Assembly: GCA_900540895.1 (NCBI GenBank)
Contig: UQHV01000013.1
Span: 9,073-73,072, forward strand
Source of the DNA: an uncultured Collinsella sp.
GTDB lineage: Bacteria > Actinomycetota > Coriobacteriia > Coriobacteriales > Coriobacteriaceae
Length of the DNA stretch: 64,000 bases
Direction of reading: 5' to 3'
Notes under the pieces: generated by a model
The model's input: the letters and a program-made list of their open reading frames with translations, nothing else
Databases searched by the model: none
Told to the model about the DNA's origin: nothing
Made by a program: the position numbers and the translations under genes
In this document: piece by piece, positions 17,915-25,933 of the stretch
How the letters are laid out: every line of letters begins with the position of its first letter
How positions within the stretch are numbered: the stretch's first letter is position 1

Positions 17915-17969
17915 TGTACACCAGCATCCAAAGATGTCGAAAAATGTCGACTTTGGATGCTGGCGTACA
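17915..17969. repeat. Palindromic repeat, ATGTCGA-loop family (copy 1)
   Basis: A 19-bp stem (17915-17933 with 17951-17969) has a single mismatch. The loop contains ATGTCGA twice as a direct repeat separated by AAA. A second copy at 18988-19042 shares the loop, the flanking TGACTACC and AAAAA on the left, and ATGTTTGGG on the right. Confidence 0.85.
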
Positions 17970-17989
17970 TGTTTGGGTTCGGAGGGTGA

Positions 17990-18256
17990 CTAGGCAATCA
18001 TCGCATCGAGTATGATGAGCTCCCTGAGTCGTTCCGTACGTGTTTGCCCATGGCGCTTTGCTTTTGCATCAAACGCTTCAAGAACCGATTCGCCCACACG
18101 TGCTGATAAAACGACGCTCGGCTCATCAGAGATTGGTGGCCTTCCCAACTTGATGGTGCGACCCTTCGGCCACTCATCTTTTTCGTAGGCTTCCGCGGTT
18201 TTCTCCAACTCTCCAGGGGCAAATCCCATCATCTTTTCGAGCTGCTTAGCATCCAT
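17990..18256 (-). CDS. Orphan ribbon-helix-helix (CopG/BrnA-like) DNA-binding protein
   Basis: 88 residues. The C-terminal part (LSARVGESVLEAFDAKAKRH and TRTERLRELI) fits a ribbon-helix-helix fold: beta strand, two helices, small basic protein. ATG 18256 has AGGAGG 5 nt upstream and is preferred to 18331. Such proteins are usually antitoxins or autorepressors. No toxin gene is visible on either side: upstream is 0.8 kb without genes and downstream only repeats. Palindromes overlapping its promoter (18310-18339) suggest autoregulation. Calling it an antitoxin would be inference only. Confidence 0.72.
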   Translation of the reverse strand: MDAKQLEKMMGFAPGELEKTAEAYEKDEWPKGRTIKLGRPPISDEPSVVLSARVGESVLEAFDAKAKRHGQTRTERLRELIILDAMIA

Positions 18257-18309
18257 GGCGCCTCCTATCGATCGACATAATGTCGAGCGCCGGTTCTCGG
18301 ATTCTCTTT

Positions 18310-18339
18310 TTGTATACAATTTTGTAGACAAAAATACAA
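18310..18339 (-). promoter_or_regulatory. Promoter and operator-like palindromes of the ribbon-helix-helix gene
   Basis: On the minus strand TTGTAT (18339-18334), 17 nt, then TATACA (18316-18311). Two palindromes cover it: TTGTATACAA (18310-18319) and TTTTGT-N2-ACAAAA (18320-18333). This is the layout expected of a self-repressed gene. Confidence 0.65.
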
Positions 18340-18660
18340 GCAGTTCATCGGGCTAATTAGCTTGTTTTGACCTGCCTGTCCGATAGGAAATGAGCATTGA
18401 CGGCTTCGATACTCCTTTGCTTTTCAGCTTGGAATTTGGATGCTCATTGAACTTCCGGAGGGGAGCCCTTTATTAAGCTATTGAGATTCTGGGCAGGAGC
18501 TCTCACTGGTCTTCGGTAATGGGGCCAGCTTAATTCGCGACACAGTGTGTCGCGAATGGGAGTAGTCGTTAGGTGTCCTTCAATGGCTACTCATATAAGA
18601 ACGTTCAAGTGTCGGATTTTGTCATTTAGTGTCGCTCTCAGCGACTATTCTGGAGGGTCG
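18340..18660. other. Gene-free AT-richer stretch
   Basis: No reading frame here has a Shine-Dalgarno or recognisable protein. It contains only the 25-bp palindrome at 18533-18557. Base composition is clearly lower in GC than the neighbouring genes, consistent with acquired or decayed DNA. Confidence 0.6.
18533..18557. repeat. Perfect 25-bp palindrome
   Basis: ATTCGCGACACA and TGTGTCGCGAAT flank one central G. It lies in the gene-free stretch; no other copy was noticed in the window. Confidence 0.75.
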
Positions 18661-18887
18661 TGGTCAAAAAAGGGCAAATATGAGTACTGTTGCCATTATG
18701 GTTGCATTTATTTGCTATAAATTGTAGCTCCTGATGAGATTTGTTCCCATTAAGAGCTACTTTTATTGAACATATGAGGAGAAATAACGTCGTCTGCGGA
18801 CGAGTGGAACGTTGAATAGTTCCTGAAGTGATCAAAATCGCTGCTACTAAACAGGTAGCAGTACTCATATTTGCCCTTTTTTGACCA
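18661..18887. mobile_element. 227-bp MITE-like element with 29-bp terminal inverted repeats
   Basis: TGGTCAAAAAAGGGCAAATA begins the left end (18661-18689) and is repeated as a perfect reverse complement over 29 bp at the right end (18859-18887). Partial complementarity continues outside (GAGGG/CCCTC). The interior is AT-rich with an inner GTAGCTC/GAGCTAC hairpin and codes for nothing convincing. Size and structure fit a non-autonomous insertion (MITE). I see no clear target-site duplication, so a large structured repeat is the alternative. Confidence 0.6.
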
Positions 18888-18987
18888 CAGCCCTCTCGGA
18901 AACCTTTCCAGAGGCGTCAAACAGCCATAATCCAAAGGTCTCCTCAAACAATTAGCCGGCCAAGAGCGTCCATGACTACCAAAAAGC

Positions 18988-19042
18988 TGTACGCCAGCAT
19001 CCAAAGATGTCGAAAAATGTCGACTTTGGATGCTGGTGTACA
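18988..19042. repeat. Palindromic repeat, ATGTCGA-loop family (copy 2)
   Basis: The stem 18988-19006 with 19024-19042 has one G-T wobble where copy 1 (17915-17969) has an A-C mismatch, so the differing base lies on opposite arms in the two copies. The loop is identical to copy 1. It lies 47 bp beyond the glutaredoxin stop. Confidence 0.85.
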
Positions 19043-19089
19043 TGTTTGGGTCGTATGGGTTGGGGCCCTGGACGGACAGGGCGTGCGTA

Positions 19090-19335
19090 CTAGAGCAGGT
19101 TTTCCTGCACCCACGCGATGATGTCGCTCGATTCGAAGAGTGGTTTGCCGTCGATGAACAGGCAGGGAACCTGGCGTTTTCCGCCGACGGCGATGAGTGT
19201 CTGTTCGGCATCGGAATCGGTCGAGATATTGCGCTCGGGAATGGTCACGCCGTTATCGGCCAAAAAGTGCTTGACCTTTAAGCAATACGGGCAGCCGGTC
19301 ATAACGTACAGCGCGAGCTCGTGATTAGTAGCCAT
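19090..19335 (-). CDS. Glutaredoxin-like thiol oxidoreductase
   Basis: 81 residues with a thioredoxin fold of glutaredoxin size. The active site is CPYC (MTGCPYCLKVKHFL), the cis-Pro motif is QVPCLFIDG, and a C-terminal ESSDIIAWV helix follows. It reduces protein or low-molecular-weight thiol disulfides in the cytosol. ATG 19335 has GGAG 6 nt upstream and is preferred to 19374. The XRE/TipAS gene ends 51 bp upstream on the same strand, so the two may be co-transcribed. Confidence 0.92.
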   Translation of the reverse strand: MATNHELALYVMTGCPYCLKVKHFLADNGVTIPERNISTDSDAEQTLIAVGGKRQVPCLFIDGKPLFESSDIIAWVQENLL

Positions 19336-19386
19336 AGGTCTCCAATCGGTTGAGGTTTTGATTGAAATACCCAAAGCCGCCGCGGT

Positions 19387-20214
19387 CTATGCGCGCGTCA
19401 ACGAAGACTCGATGGCCTGGACCAGAAACGCCGTGGCTCCGGTGGCGCAGGGCTTGTCGTAGTAGTCAACAAAGCGCTGGTCGGCAAGATAACCGTGGGC
19501 GAGGCCCAGGTACGCCTCGTCTTGGGGCTCGCATCCCCAGTTGAGAGCAATCCAGCGACGATGCATCGCGACAAGCTTACGAGCCTCGTTGCTCTCTGGG
19601 TCGCCAATGCCCATGGCAATTGAGAGCTGGCCCAGAATAGCGCGTTCAAGTTCTTTCATGTCGCTCCATGTCTGAGGGTCCATGTCCAGCAGTGCTTCGT
19701 TTGCTGCGTCGATCGCCTCGTCGCCGTAGCGCTTCCGGGCTTCGGCGCCGTAGCGCTCCTCGTTTTCCTGCACGGTGCGCCAGCGCTCCAGTTGCGGCAG
19801 GACGGCGCCCATGAGCGAGACGGCTTCGTCGAGCGACATGCCGGTGTTTTGCGCCAGCCGTGGGGCACAGTCCTCGATCATCGCCTCCATCGTGGTCTCG
19901 TAGGTGTACTTGCCGTGGTCGTAGCACCACTTGCAGTAATGATCGGTCGCGGTGCCCGTGGCATCGGTGCCGCAGTCGTCGGGCGTGAGTATCATGCCGC
20001 AGCTCTGGCAATAGTGCTCAGGCATTTCGAGCAGGTGGGACAGCGGTTCTCCGGTTACGGCGGCGATGAGCTTCATCATGTCGATGCCCGGTGTGACCTC
20101 GCCGCGCTCCCACCGGCTGATGGCCTGGCGTGTGACGAAGAGCTTAGCGGCAAGCTGCTCTTGGGTAAGGTGATGGGCGCGACGGACAGCAATGAGCTTT
20201 TCTGCAAAGGCCAT
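19387..20214 (-). CDS. XRE HTH / zinc-ribbon / TipAS-like fusion regulator
   Basis: 275 residues in three parts. Residues 1-60 are an XRE helix-turn-helix (LTQEQLAAKLFVTRQAISRWERG). Residues about 65-105 are a zinc ribbon with CQSCGM and CKWC. Residues about 105-270 are a helical domain ending HGYLADQRFVDYYD and FLVQAIESSL, resembling the TipAS thiopeptide-recognition domain of MerR-type TipA regulators. The fusion suggests a drug- or ligand-sensing transcription factor with an XRE reader in place of the MerR one. ATG 20214 follows GAAAGGAG. The glutaredoxin gene downstream may be a target (inference). Confidence 0.8.
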   Translation of the reverse strand: MAFAEKLIAVRRAHHLTQEQLAAKLFVTRQAISRWERGEVTPGIDMMKLIAAVTGEPLSHLLEMPEHYCQSCGMILTPDDCGTDATGTATDHYCKWCYDHGKYTYETTMEAMIEDCAPRLAQNTGMSLDEAVSLMGAVLPQLERWRTVQENEERYGAEARKRYGDEAIDAANEALLDMDPQTWSDMKELERAILGQLSIAMGIGDPESNEARKLVAMHRRWIALNWGCEPQDEAYLGLAHGYLADQRFVDYYDKPCATGATAFLVQAIESSLTRA

Positions 20215-20342
20215 AGTGGCTCCTTTCTGCTGGTTGATGGCTTAAGCATACGCGGCGGCAGGCGCCCTTCCAAGCAACCGTTGGTTGCACGACGGGGGAC
20301 CGCGGCGAAGAATTGCGCGCAACGCCCCACGCCTCCATGCCG

Positions 20343-20348
20343 TACAAT
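20343..20348 (+). promoter_or_regulatory. TACAAT -10 box directly before trmO (leaderless candidate)
   Basis: TACAAT ends 7 nt before ATG 20356 and no Shine-Dalgarno is present, so the transcript probably starts at or next to the AUG. The same TACAAT box appears ahead of other genes here (33147, 57808, 60997). Confidence 0.55.
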
Positions 20349-20355
20349 GACCGGC

Positions 20356-21093
20356 ATGGAACCTATCGCACGCATACATACCGACCTGCCGCAGAAGTTC
20401 GGCATTCCGCGCAACAGCTTTTTGGCACCCCATCTGCAGGGACGCATCGTTTTTGAACCGGAATTTGCCTCCAACGCAGCAGTTGAGGGCCTGGATTCCT
20501 TCTCTCACTTATGGCTGCTGTGGCGCTTCGAAAACGGAACGCCCGGCGGCACGGCTAAGGACATAGCTGCCGATGCCAAGTCGCAGGACAGGTCCGGCAC
20601 CAACGTCAAGTGGTCGAAAACCGTGCGCCCGCCGCGTTTGGGTGGAGCCGAGCGCGTGGGCGTGTTTGCCACGCGCAGTCCGTTTCGCCCTAATCCCATC
20701 GGTCTCACCTGCGTCAAGCTCGATCGTGTCGAGCTCACCGATGATGGCCCCATCATTCATGTGCTGGGGGCCGACCTGCGCGACGGCACGCCCATCTACG
20801 ACATTAAGCCCTACATTCCGTTTGCGGACTGTCACCCGGATGCAACGGGCGGCTGGATTGAGGATGCTCCGTGGCAAGAGCTCGATGTTGAGTTCCCGCA
20901 GGCTCTTCAAGACATGGTCCCGCCCGCAAAGCTCCCCGGTCTGGTCGAGGTTCTTCGCCAAGATCCGCGCCGCGCGGGCAGCAAGCACGAGCCAAACCGC
21001 GTCTATCATCTGGCCTTCGCCGGGCTTGACATTTCTTTTACGGTCGATAAAACCCAGCTAACCGTGGTCGCCGTCAACGACGCGCAAGACTAA
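20356..21093 (+). CDS. trmO: tRNA (N6-threonylcarbamoyladenosine37-N6)-methyltransferase TrmO
   Basis: 245 residues of the TsaA/TrmO family, which uses SAM to methylate t6A37 of tRNA. The family signature TRSPFRPNPIGLT and the following DLRDGTPIYDIKPYIPFAD are intact, with the beta-barrel core in the N-terminal half. The frame is open far upstream over the antisense regulator gene, but the protein family starts near IARIHTD. ATG 20356 is chosen (20347 is the alternative); neither has a Shine-Dalgarno. It is divergent from the XRE/TipAS gene. Confidence 0.9.
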   Translation: MEPIARIHTDLPQKFGIPRNSFLAPHLQGRIVFEPEFASNAAVEGLDSFSHLWLLWRFENGTPGGTAKDIAADAKSQDRSGTNVKWSKTVRPPRLGGAERVGVFATRSPFRPNPIGLTCVKLDRVELTDDGPIIHVLGADLRDGTPIYDIKPYIPFADCHPDATGGWIEDAPWQELDVEFPQALQDMVPPAKLPGLVEVLRQDPRRAGSKHEPNRVYHLAFAGLDISFTVDKTQLTVVAVNDAQD

Positions 21094-21204
21094 CCAGCCA
21101 TTCGTCCGCACCCGTCAAATTAAGCGCCAAACCCCATGCCAAAATCGCCCGTGCTGGTGGACAATAACGCCTACCAAAACAATCACTTTGCACGGGAGTT
21201 CAGC

Positions 21205-22419
21205 ATGAAATACGACTTTAGCTCGCTTATCGACCGCCACGGCATGGACTCCATCGCCGTTGACTCTTGGGGCGAGATCCCCGGCATGGCTCCGAACGCA
21301 CCCGACGAGGGCTTCGACCGCATTCCCATGTGGGTGGCCGACATGAATTTCGCCACGGTGCCCACGGTCCAGGAGCACATCATTCAGCGCGCTCAGCATC
21401 CCATGTTTGGCTACTTTAACCCGCGCGCCGAGTACTTCGACCGCATCATCGAATGGCAGAGCCGCCGCAATGGCGTCGAGGGCCTGCGCCCTGAACATAT
21501 CGGCTACGAAAACGGCGTGCTGGGCGGTGTCGTGTCGACGCTGCGCGCGTATGTCCAGCCGGGCGATGCAGTGCTGGTCCATAGCCCCACCTACATTGGT
21601 TTTACCAAGTCCATCGAAGCTGCGGGCTATCGCATTGTCCACAGCCCGCTTAAACTCGACGACCAGGGCGTGTGGCGCATGGACTTTGAGGACATGGAGT
21701 GCAAACTCGCCCAAAACCACATCCATGCCGCGGTGTTCTGCTCACCGCACAATCCCTGCGGCCGCGTATGGGAGCGTGACGAGATCGAGCGCGCCATGGA
21801 CATCTACCGCCAGCACGATTGCGTGGTGATCTCGGACGAGATTTGGTCCGATATCATCCTGCCGGGACACAAGCATATTCCGACGCAGTCGGTAAGCGAG
21901 GACGCCCGCATGCGCACGGTTGCCCTCTATGCGCCCAGCAAGACGTTCAACCTGGCGGGCCTGGTCGGCAGCTACCACATCATCTATAACGAGACGCTGC
22001 GCGACCGCGTGTGCGCCGTGTCCGACAAGACCCACTACAACGAGATGAACGTCCTCTCTATGCATGCGCTTATCGGTGCCTACCAGCCGCAGGGCTACGA
22101 GTGGGTGGACGAGCTCAACCAGGTGCTTGCCGGCAATATCGAGTACTTCTGCAATTACGTGGACGAGCATTTTGAGGGCGTGTCCTATTCGCGTCCGCAG
22201 GGCACGTACATGGTGTTTCTGGACTGCACCGAGTGGTGCCGCGAGCATGGCCGCGATATTCAGTGGCTGCTCGACGAGGGGGCGCGCGTAGGCGTGGGAT
22301 ATCAGGACGGCCGCCCGTTCCACGGGCCCTGCCACATTCGCGTGAATCTGGCGCTGCCGCTTTCGCGCGTAAGGGAAGCGTGCGACCGCCTGGACCGCTA
22401 CGTTTTTAATACACGGTAA
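21205..22419 (+). CDS. MalY/PatB-type PLP aminotransferase, cystathionine beta-lyase-like
   Basis: 404 residues, fold-type I PLP enzyme. The N-terminus MWVADMNFATVP is typical of MalY/PatB C-S lyases, which cleave cystathionine or cysteine to pyruvate, ammonia and a thiol. Other motifs are FCSPHNPCGRVW, VVISDEIWSDI and the PLP lysine in APSKTFNLAG (near 248). GGGAG lies 9 nt before ATG 21205. It is monocistronic. A cysteine/homocysteine role fits the methionine genes near 59 kb only loosely. Confidence 0.9.
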   Translation: MKYDFSSLIDRHGMDSIAVDSWGEIPGMAPNAPDEGFDRIPMWVADMNFATVPTVQEHIIQRAQHPMFGYFNPRAEYFDRIIEWQSRRNGVEGLRPEHIGYENGVLGGVVSTLRAYVQPGDAVLVHSPTYIGFTKSIEAAGYRIVHSPLKLDDQGVWRMDFEDMECKLAQNHIHAAVFCSPHNPCGRVWERDEIERAMDIYRQHDCVVISDEIWSDIILPGHKHIPTQSVSEDARMRTVALYAPSKTFNLAGLVGSYHIIYNETLRDRVCAVSDKTHYNEMNVLSMHALIGAYQPQGYEWVDELNQVLAGNIEYFCNYVDEHFEGVSYSRPQGTYMVFLDCTEWCREHGRDIQWLLDEGARVGVGYQDGRPFHGPCHIRVNLALPLSRVREACDRLDRYVFNTR

Positions 22420-22514
22420 GTGAGCACTGCATGCGGGGTCTTCTGCCAAGTCGGCTGGAAGGCCCCGTGTGGTAAGGCATCTGTAACCATTGGGCGCAGA
22501 CCTGCTGCGGAGGT

Positions 22515-22994
22515 TTATTTTTCCTGAATCTGCTTGCCGCAAAGATGCTCAATCGAAATCTCGTAGAGTTGGACGCCCTTGATGTCTTTGGCGATTTCCT
22601 CCTCGACTTCTTCGGCAGAAGGGTAGTACTTAAGCGCGAGCTGGCGGACTTTGTCCTCGATAAACGCGGGGGTGTCATTCGCCAGGCGACAGCGGCCAAA
22701 GACCACGGTGCTCATAACGTAGGGAGCCCAGTCACCGTCCTGGTACCACTCGTTGCCGTAAACGGTAAAGCAGACCTTGTCATCGCGCTTGAGTGCGTCG
22801 ACCTTGTGGCCGGCCTTGGCGCCATGGAAATAAATCTTGTCGTGCTCGGCGTCAAAGAAGTAGTTGACGGGAATGGCGTACGGGTAGCCATCGTCGCCGT
22901 TGACGGCAAAGACGCCGCGCTTGCAGGTAGCGAGCAGTTCGCGCGCTTCTTCGTCGGTGATGGCGCGCTTCTTTCGACGTAAGGGCCTAAACAT
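22515..22994 (-). CDS. Pyridoxamine 5'-phosphate oxidase-family flavin-binding protein
   Basis: 159 residues with the split beta-barrel: ITDEEARELLATCKRGVFAV, then YPYAIPVNYFFD and IYFHGAKAGHKVDAL. This matches the NimA/5-nitroimidazole-reductase-like branch of the PNPOx superfamily, which binds FMN or heme and reduces small molecules. ATG 22994 has AAAGGAAG 7 nt upstream and is preferred to 23033. The physiological substrate is unknown. The hybrid kinase gene ends 42 bp upstream on the same strand. Confidence 0.85.
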   Translation of the reverse strand: MFRPLRRKKRAITDEEARELLATCKRGVFAVNGDDGYPYAIPVNYFFDAEHDKIYFHGAKAGHKVDALKRDDKVCFTVYGNEWYQDGDWAPYVMSTVVFGRCRLANDTPAFIEDKVRQLALKYYPSAEEVEEEIAKDIKGVQLYEISIEHLCGKQIQEK

Positions 22995-23036
22995 CGTTGG
23001 CTTCCTTTCTGGTCGTGCGTGGTGGTTGAGCACAAA

Positions 23037-25841
23037 CTATAGCGAAACGGATCCGTTTTTCTTGATGCGGGCGAGCATGTTTTTGAGCTTGTTAAAGTCG
23101 AGCGGTTTGGACAGATGGGCGTTCATACCGGCGTCGTGTGCCGCCTTGGCGTCCTCGGCAAAGGCATTGGCGGTGAGCGCGATGATGGGGATATCGGCTG
23201 CATCGACCTTCTCGCTCAGGCGAATCGCGCGGGTTGCCTCGTAGCCGTCCATGACCGGCATCATAATGTCCATCAGAATCGCATCGAAGCTGCCGGCGGG
23301 ATGCGACAGGTACAGATCGACGACCTCGTTGCCGTTGGCGGCGCGGGTGACCACGACGCCCTCGGATTCTAGCAGCGCCTGGGCAATCTCGGCATTCAAT
23401 TCGTTGTCTTCGGCGAGTAGCACGTTCATGTCGGTGAGCGAGCAGTCAGGCGCACTCTCAACCGTATTCGCCCGCGCCTGGGGATTCTCGTCGATATCGA
23501 GCGGAATCTCCACGTAGAACGAGGTGCCCACATGGAGCTCACTGGTGACTTCGATGGTGCCGCCCATCAGTTCAATAAGCGACTTGACGATTGGCATGCC
23601 CATGCCGGTTCCTTGGAACCTGCTGCGCGCATCGTCGCCTTCTTGGGCAAACGGCTCATAGATATGCTTTAAAAACTTGGGAGTCATGCCAATGCCGGTA
23701 TCCGAAACGCTAAAGCAAAAGAGCGCGCGCCCGTTATCGAGTGGCTTGGTCTTTGAACTAAAGGTGACGGAGCCGCCGTGCTTGTTGTACTTAATGCTGT
23801 TGTCTAACAGGTTGATCATGATCTGTCGGATATGGGTGGGACTGCCGATCATGTATGGCCCCGTGGCGTACGGCAGACTATTGTCCTGCATGGTGATGCC
23901 GTTACTGGACGCGCGGAGCTTGCACAGCACCAGCGTATTGTCACAGAGCTCTTTGAGGTTAAAAGGCGTATGCTCCAGTGTTAGCTTGCGGTCTTCGATT
24001 TTGCCCATCTCGAGGATGTCGTTGATCAGCGAGAGCAGGTGATTGGCGGCAACGCGCGCCTTGGCACGGCTCTCGCGGGCGACCTGGATATCGCCTTCCT
24101 TCAATTCCTCGATCTCGATAAGGCCCAGGATACCGTTGAGCGGCGTTCGGATGTCGTGGCTCATGCGCGTGAGGAATGCCGTCTTAGCGGCGTTGGCAGC
24201 ATCGGCTTTTTTGCGCTCGGTTCGAGCGCGTGCGAGCGCCCAGATGAGCAGGACGATGCCGACCGACAACATACCGATGAGGGTAGCTGCAACGGCGGCA
24301 CGGTTGCGATAAAGGAATTGAAGCGTGTTTGATTCCTGGGCCGTGTACGACGTGGAGGAGTAATTGCTTGCGGAGAGCGATTCTCCGGCATTGATGATGC
24401 CCTTGTTGATGATTCCCAGCAGCTCGGGCTTTCCGCGCGAAATCCAGCACGAGAGCTCACAGGTGTCAGGGAGCTCGACCGTCTCGTAGCCTTCGAGATC
24501 ATGACGATCGCCGATGGTTTTTATGCGTGAGCTGGGAGCGACGATGCAGTGCGCCGTTCCCTTCCTGAGGGCGTCGAACGCTTCATCGTCGGATTGGTAT
24601 TCGGTCACGGTCGCTGTGGGGAACAGACTTTCAAGTACATTTTGGTTGACAAACGATGATTTGGTGCAGGCGATGTTCTGAAGGTCTTTGTTCAGATTGC
24701 CGTCGGTGTGGATGGCGGTGAGGGACACGGTCCCCAACGATACCGACTGCACAACGCCTGATTGCTCGGCAAACCAGTAATCTCGGTATACCGGCAGCGC
24801 AACGTCTATGCTTCCCTTTGACAGGGCCTTTGACATCATCTTGTAGCTATCAAAGGGGACGGTTTTGACCGTAATGCCAAATTTATCGTGCAGCGTCGTC
24901 GCAAGCGATGCGAGCGAGCCTTCCATTTCGCCGTTTTCGTCTTCGTTGCAGTAGGGGAGTTTGCCCGTAATGTAGCCGAGCGTGATGGTGTTGCCATTTG
25001 CTTTGAGCCAGGAACGTTCGGGGCCGTTGAGCGATGATGAACCGCTGCTTTGGGCCGAGTAGTTAGATTTGACTTCGTCGATATAGCGTGGGTTGACGCG
25101 GGCGATTGCCGACATGGCGGCATTGATGTCGTCCATCAGGTCGGGGCGGCTTTTGGGGACGGCAAAATAGTAGTCGCTCGAACCAATGTAGAACATGGGG
25201 GAGGCGCTGGGCGACGAGGTCGTGTCGTTCATGATGATGGCATCGACCTCGTTGTTTGCGAGCGCGTCAAAGAGGGCACTGCCAGTGTCGATTTCTTTAT
25301 AGGTGCAGGTAATGCCTTCGTTGGCGAGCCACTGCTGGCCAACGAAGGTTTGCATGACGCCGGAGTTGCAACCGATAGTGAGACCCTGGAGCGCTTGGGG
25401 GTCACCCTTGGCCAGATCGTCGCGATCGGGCTTGGCGTAGATGTAGTAGCGCTCGGTGCCCTCGGGGTTCGAGGAAAAGAGCAGCTTTTGGGCGCGTTCC
25501 TCGGAGTAGGAGATGTTGGGCATGAGGTCGATTTCGCCTGCCTCGAGCATGTCCATAAGCTCGGTGAAGGTGCCGGAGATGTATTCGTACCGCCAGCCGG
25601 GCGTGTAGTACGACAGGGTCTGGAGGTACTCGTAACCCCATCCCGAGAGACGCTCGCCGGGGGTGCCGTCCTGGAAGCCCTCGTTGTTGACGAGCCAACC
25701 AACGCGGACCGTCTTGACTGGCTGGCTAGAGTCAGCGGCAAAAGCCTGGACAGGCGCGATAGAACTCAGCACGGCAAGCGCGGCGAGCACAATGGCCAGG
25801 GCGCGACATATAACTGAACGAAGGACAGTGGCAGCTCTCAC
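23037..25841 (-). CDS. Hybrid sensor histidine kinase with two solute-binding domains and a receiver
   Basis: 934 residues, BvgS/EvgS-like architecture. A signal peptide precedes two tandem SBP-3 Venus-flytrap domains (about 45-265 and 275-505; VGWLVNNEGFQDG and TLGYITGKLPY at their starts). A membrane helix lies near 525-545. HisKA is MSHDIRTPLNGILG (His near 561), with HATPase boxes INLLDNSIKYN and VSDTGIGM. The C-terminal receiver has LLAEDNELNAE and ILMDIMMPVMDG (Asp near 857). There is no Hpt domain and no output domain, so the phosphate target is encoded elsewhere. GTG 25841 has AGGA 6 nt upstream. It probably senses an amino acid-like ligand. Confidence 0.92.
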   Translation of the reverse strand: MRAATVLRSVICRALAIVLAALAVLSSIAPVQAFAADSSQPVKTVRVGWLVNNEGFQDGTPGERLSGWGYEYLQTLSYYTPGWRYEYISGTFTELMDMLEAGEIDLMPNISYSEERAQKLLFSSNPEGTERYYIYAKPDRDDLAKGDPQALQGLTIGCNSGVMQTFVGQQWLANEGITCTYKEIDTGSALFDALANNEVDAIIMNDTTSSPSASPMFYIGSSDYYFAVPKSRPDLMDDINAAMSAIARVNPRYIDEVKSNYSAQSSGSSSLNGPERSWLKANGNTITLGYITGKLPYCNEDENGEMEGSLASLATTLHDKFGITVKTVPFDSYKMMSKALSKGSIDVALPVYRDYWFAEQSGVVQSVSLGTVSLTAIHTDGNLNKDLQNIACTKSSFVNQNVLESLFPTATVTEYQSDDEAFDALRKGTAHCIVAPSSRIKTIGDRHDLEGYETVELPDTCELSCWISRGKPELLGIINKGIINAGESLSASNYSSTSYTAQESNTLQFLYRNRAAVAATLIGMLSVGIVLLIWALARARTERKKADAANAAKTAFLTRMSHDIRTPLNGILGLIEIEELKEGDIQVARESRAKARVAANHLLSLINDILEMGKIEDRKLTLEHTPFNLKELCDNTLVLCKLRASSNGITMQDNSLPYATGPYMIGSPTHIRQIMINLLDNSIKYNKHGGSVTFSSKTKPLDNGRALFCFSVSDTGIGMTPKFLKHIYEPFAQEGDDARSRFQGTGMGMPIVKSLIELMGGTIEVTSELHVGTSFYVEIPLDIDENPQARANTVESAPDCSLTDMNVLLAEDNELNAEIAQALLESEGVVVTRAANGNEVVDLYLSHPAGSFDAILMDIMMPVMDGYEATRAIRLSEKVDAADIPIIALTANAFAEDAKAAHDAGMNAHLSKPLDFNKLKNMLARIKKNGSVSL

Positions 25842-25933
25842 ATGCAATCCTAACGAATCGAGACATTACCGCATAAGGATACCAGCTCAGCCCGCCCAGT
25901 CGGCAGCTGCACCGCTAAACGCTCCCGCCCGGC

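Noticed and set aside
17990..18256. Complete toxin-antitoxin pair
   Set aside because: Only the ribbon-helix-helix protein is present; no toxin frame on either side.
18638..18868. 76-codon minus-strand frame inside the MITE-like element
   Set aside because: No ribosome site, low-complexity translation and full overlap with the inverted repeat.
18750..19211. 153-codon minus-strand reading frame
   Set aside because: It runs through the MITE-like element, a palindrome and the antisense of the glutaredoxin gene; no Shine-Dalgarno and no family resemblance.
19792..20355. Long N-terminal extension of TrmO
   Set aside because: The extension is antisense to the XRE/TipAS gene; the TrmO family begins near residue 1 of the chosen start.
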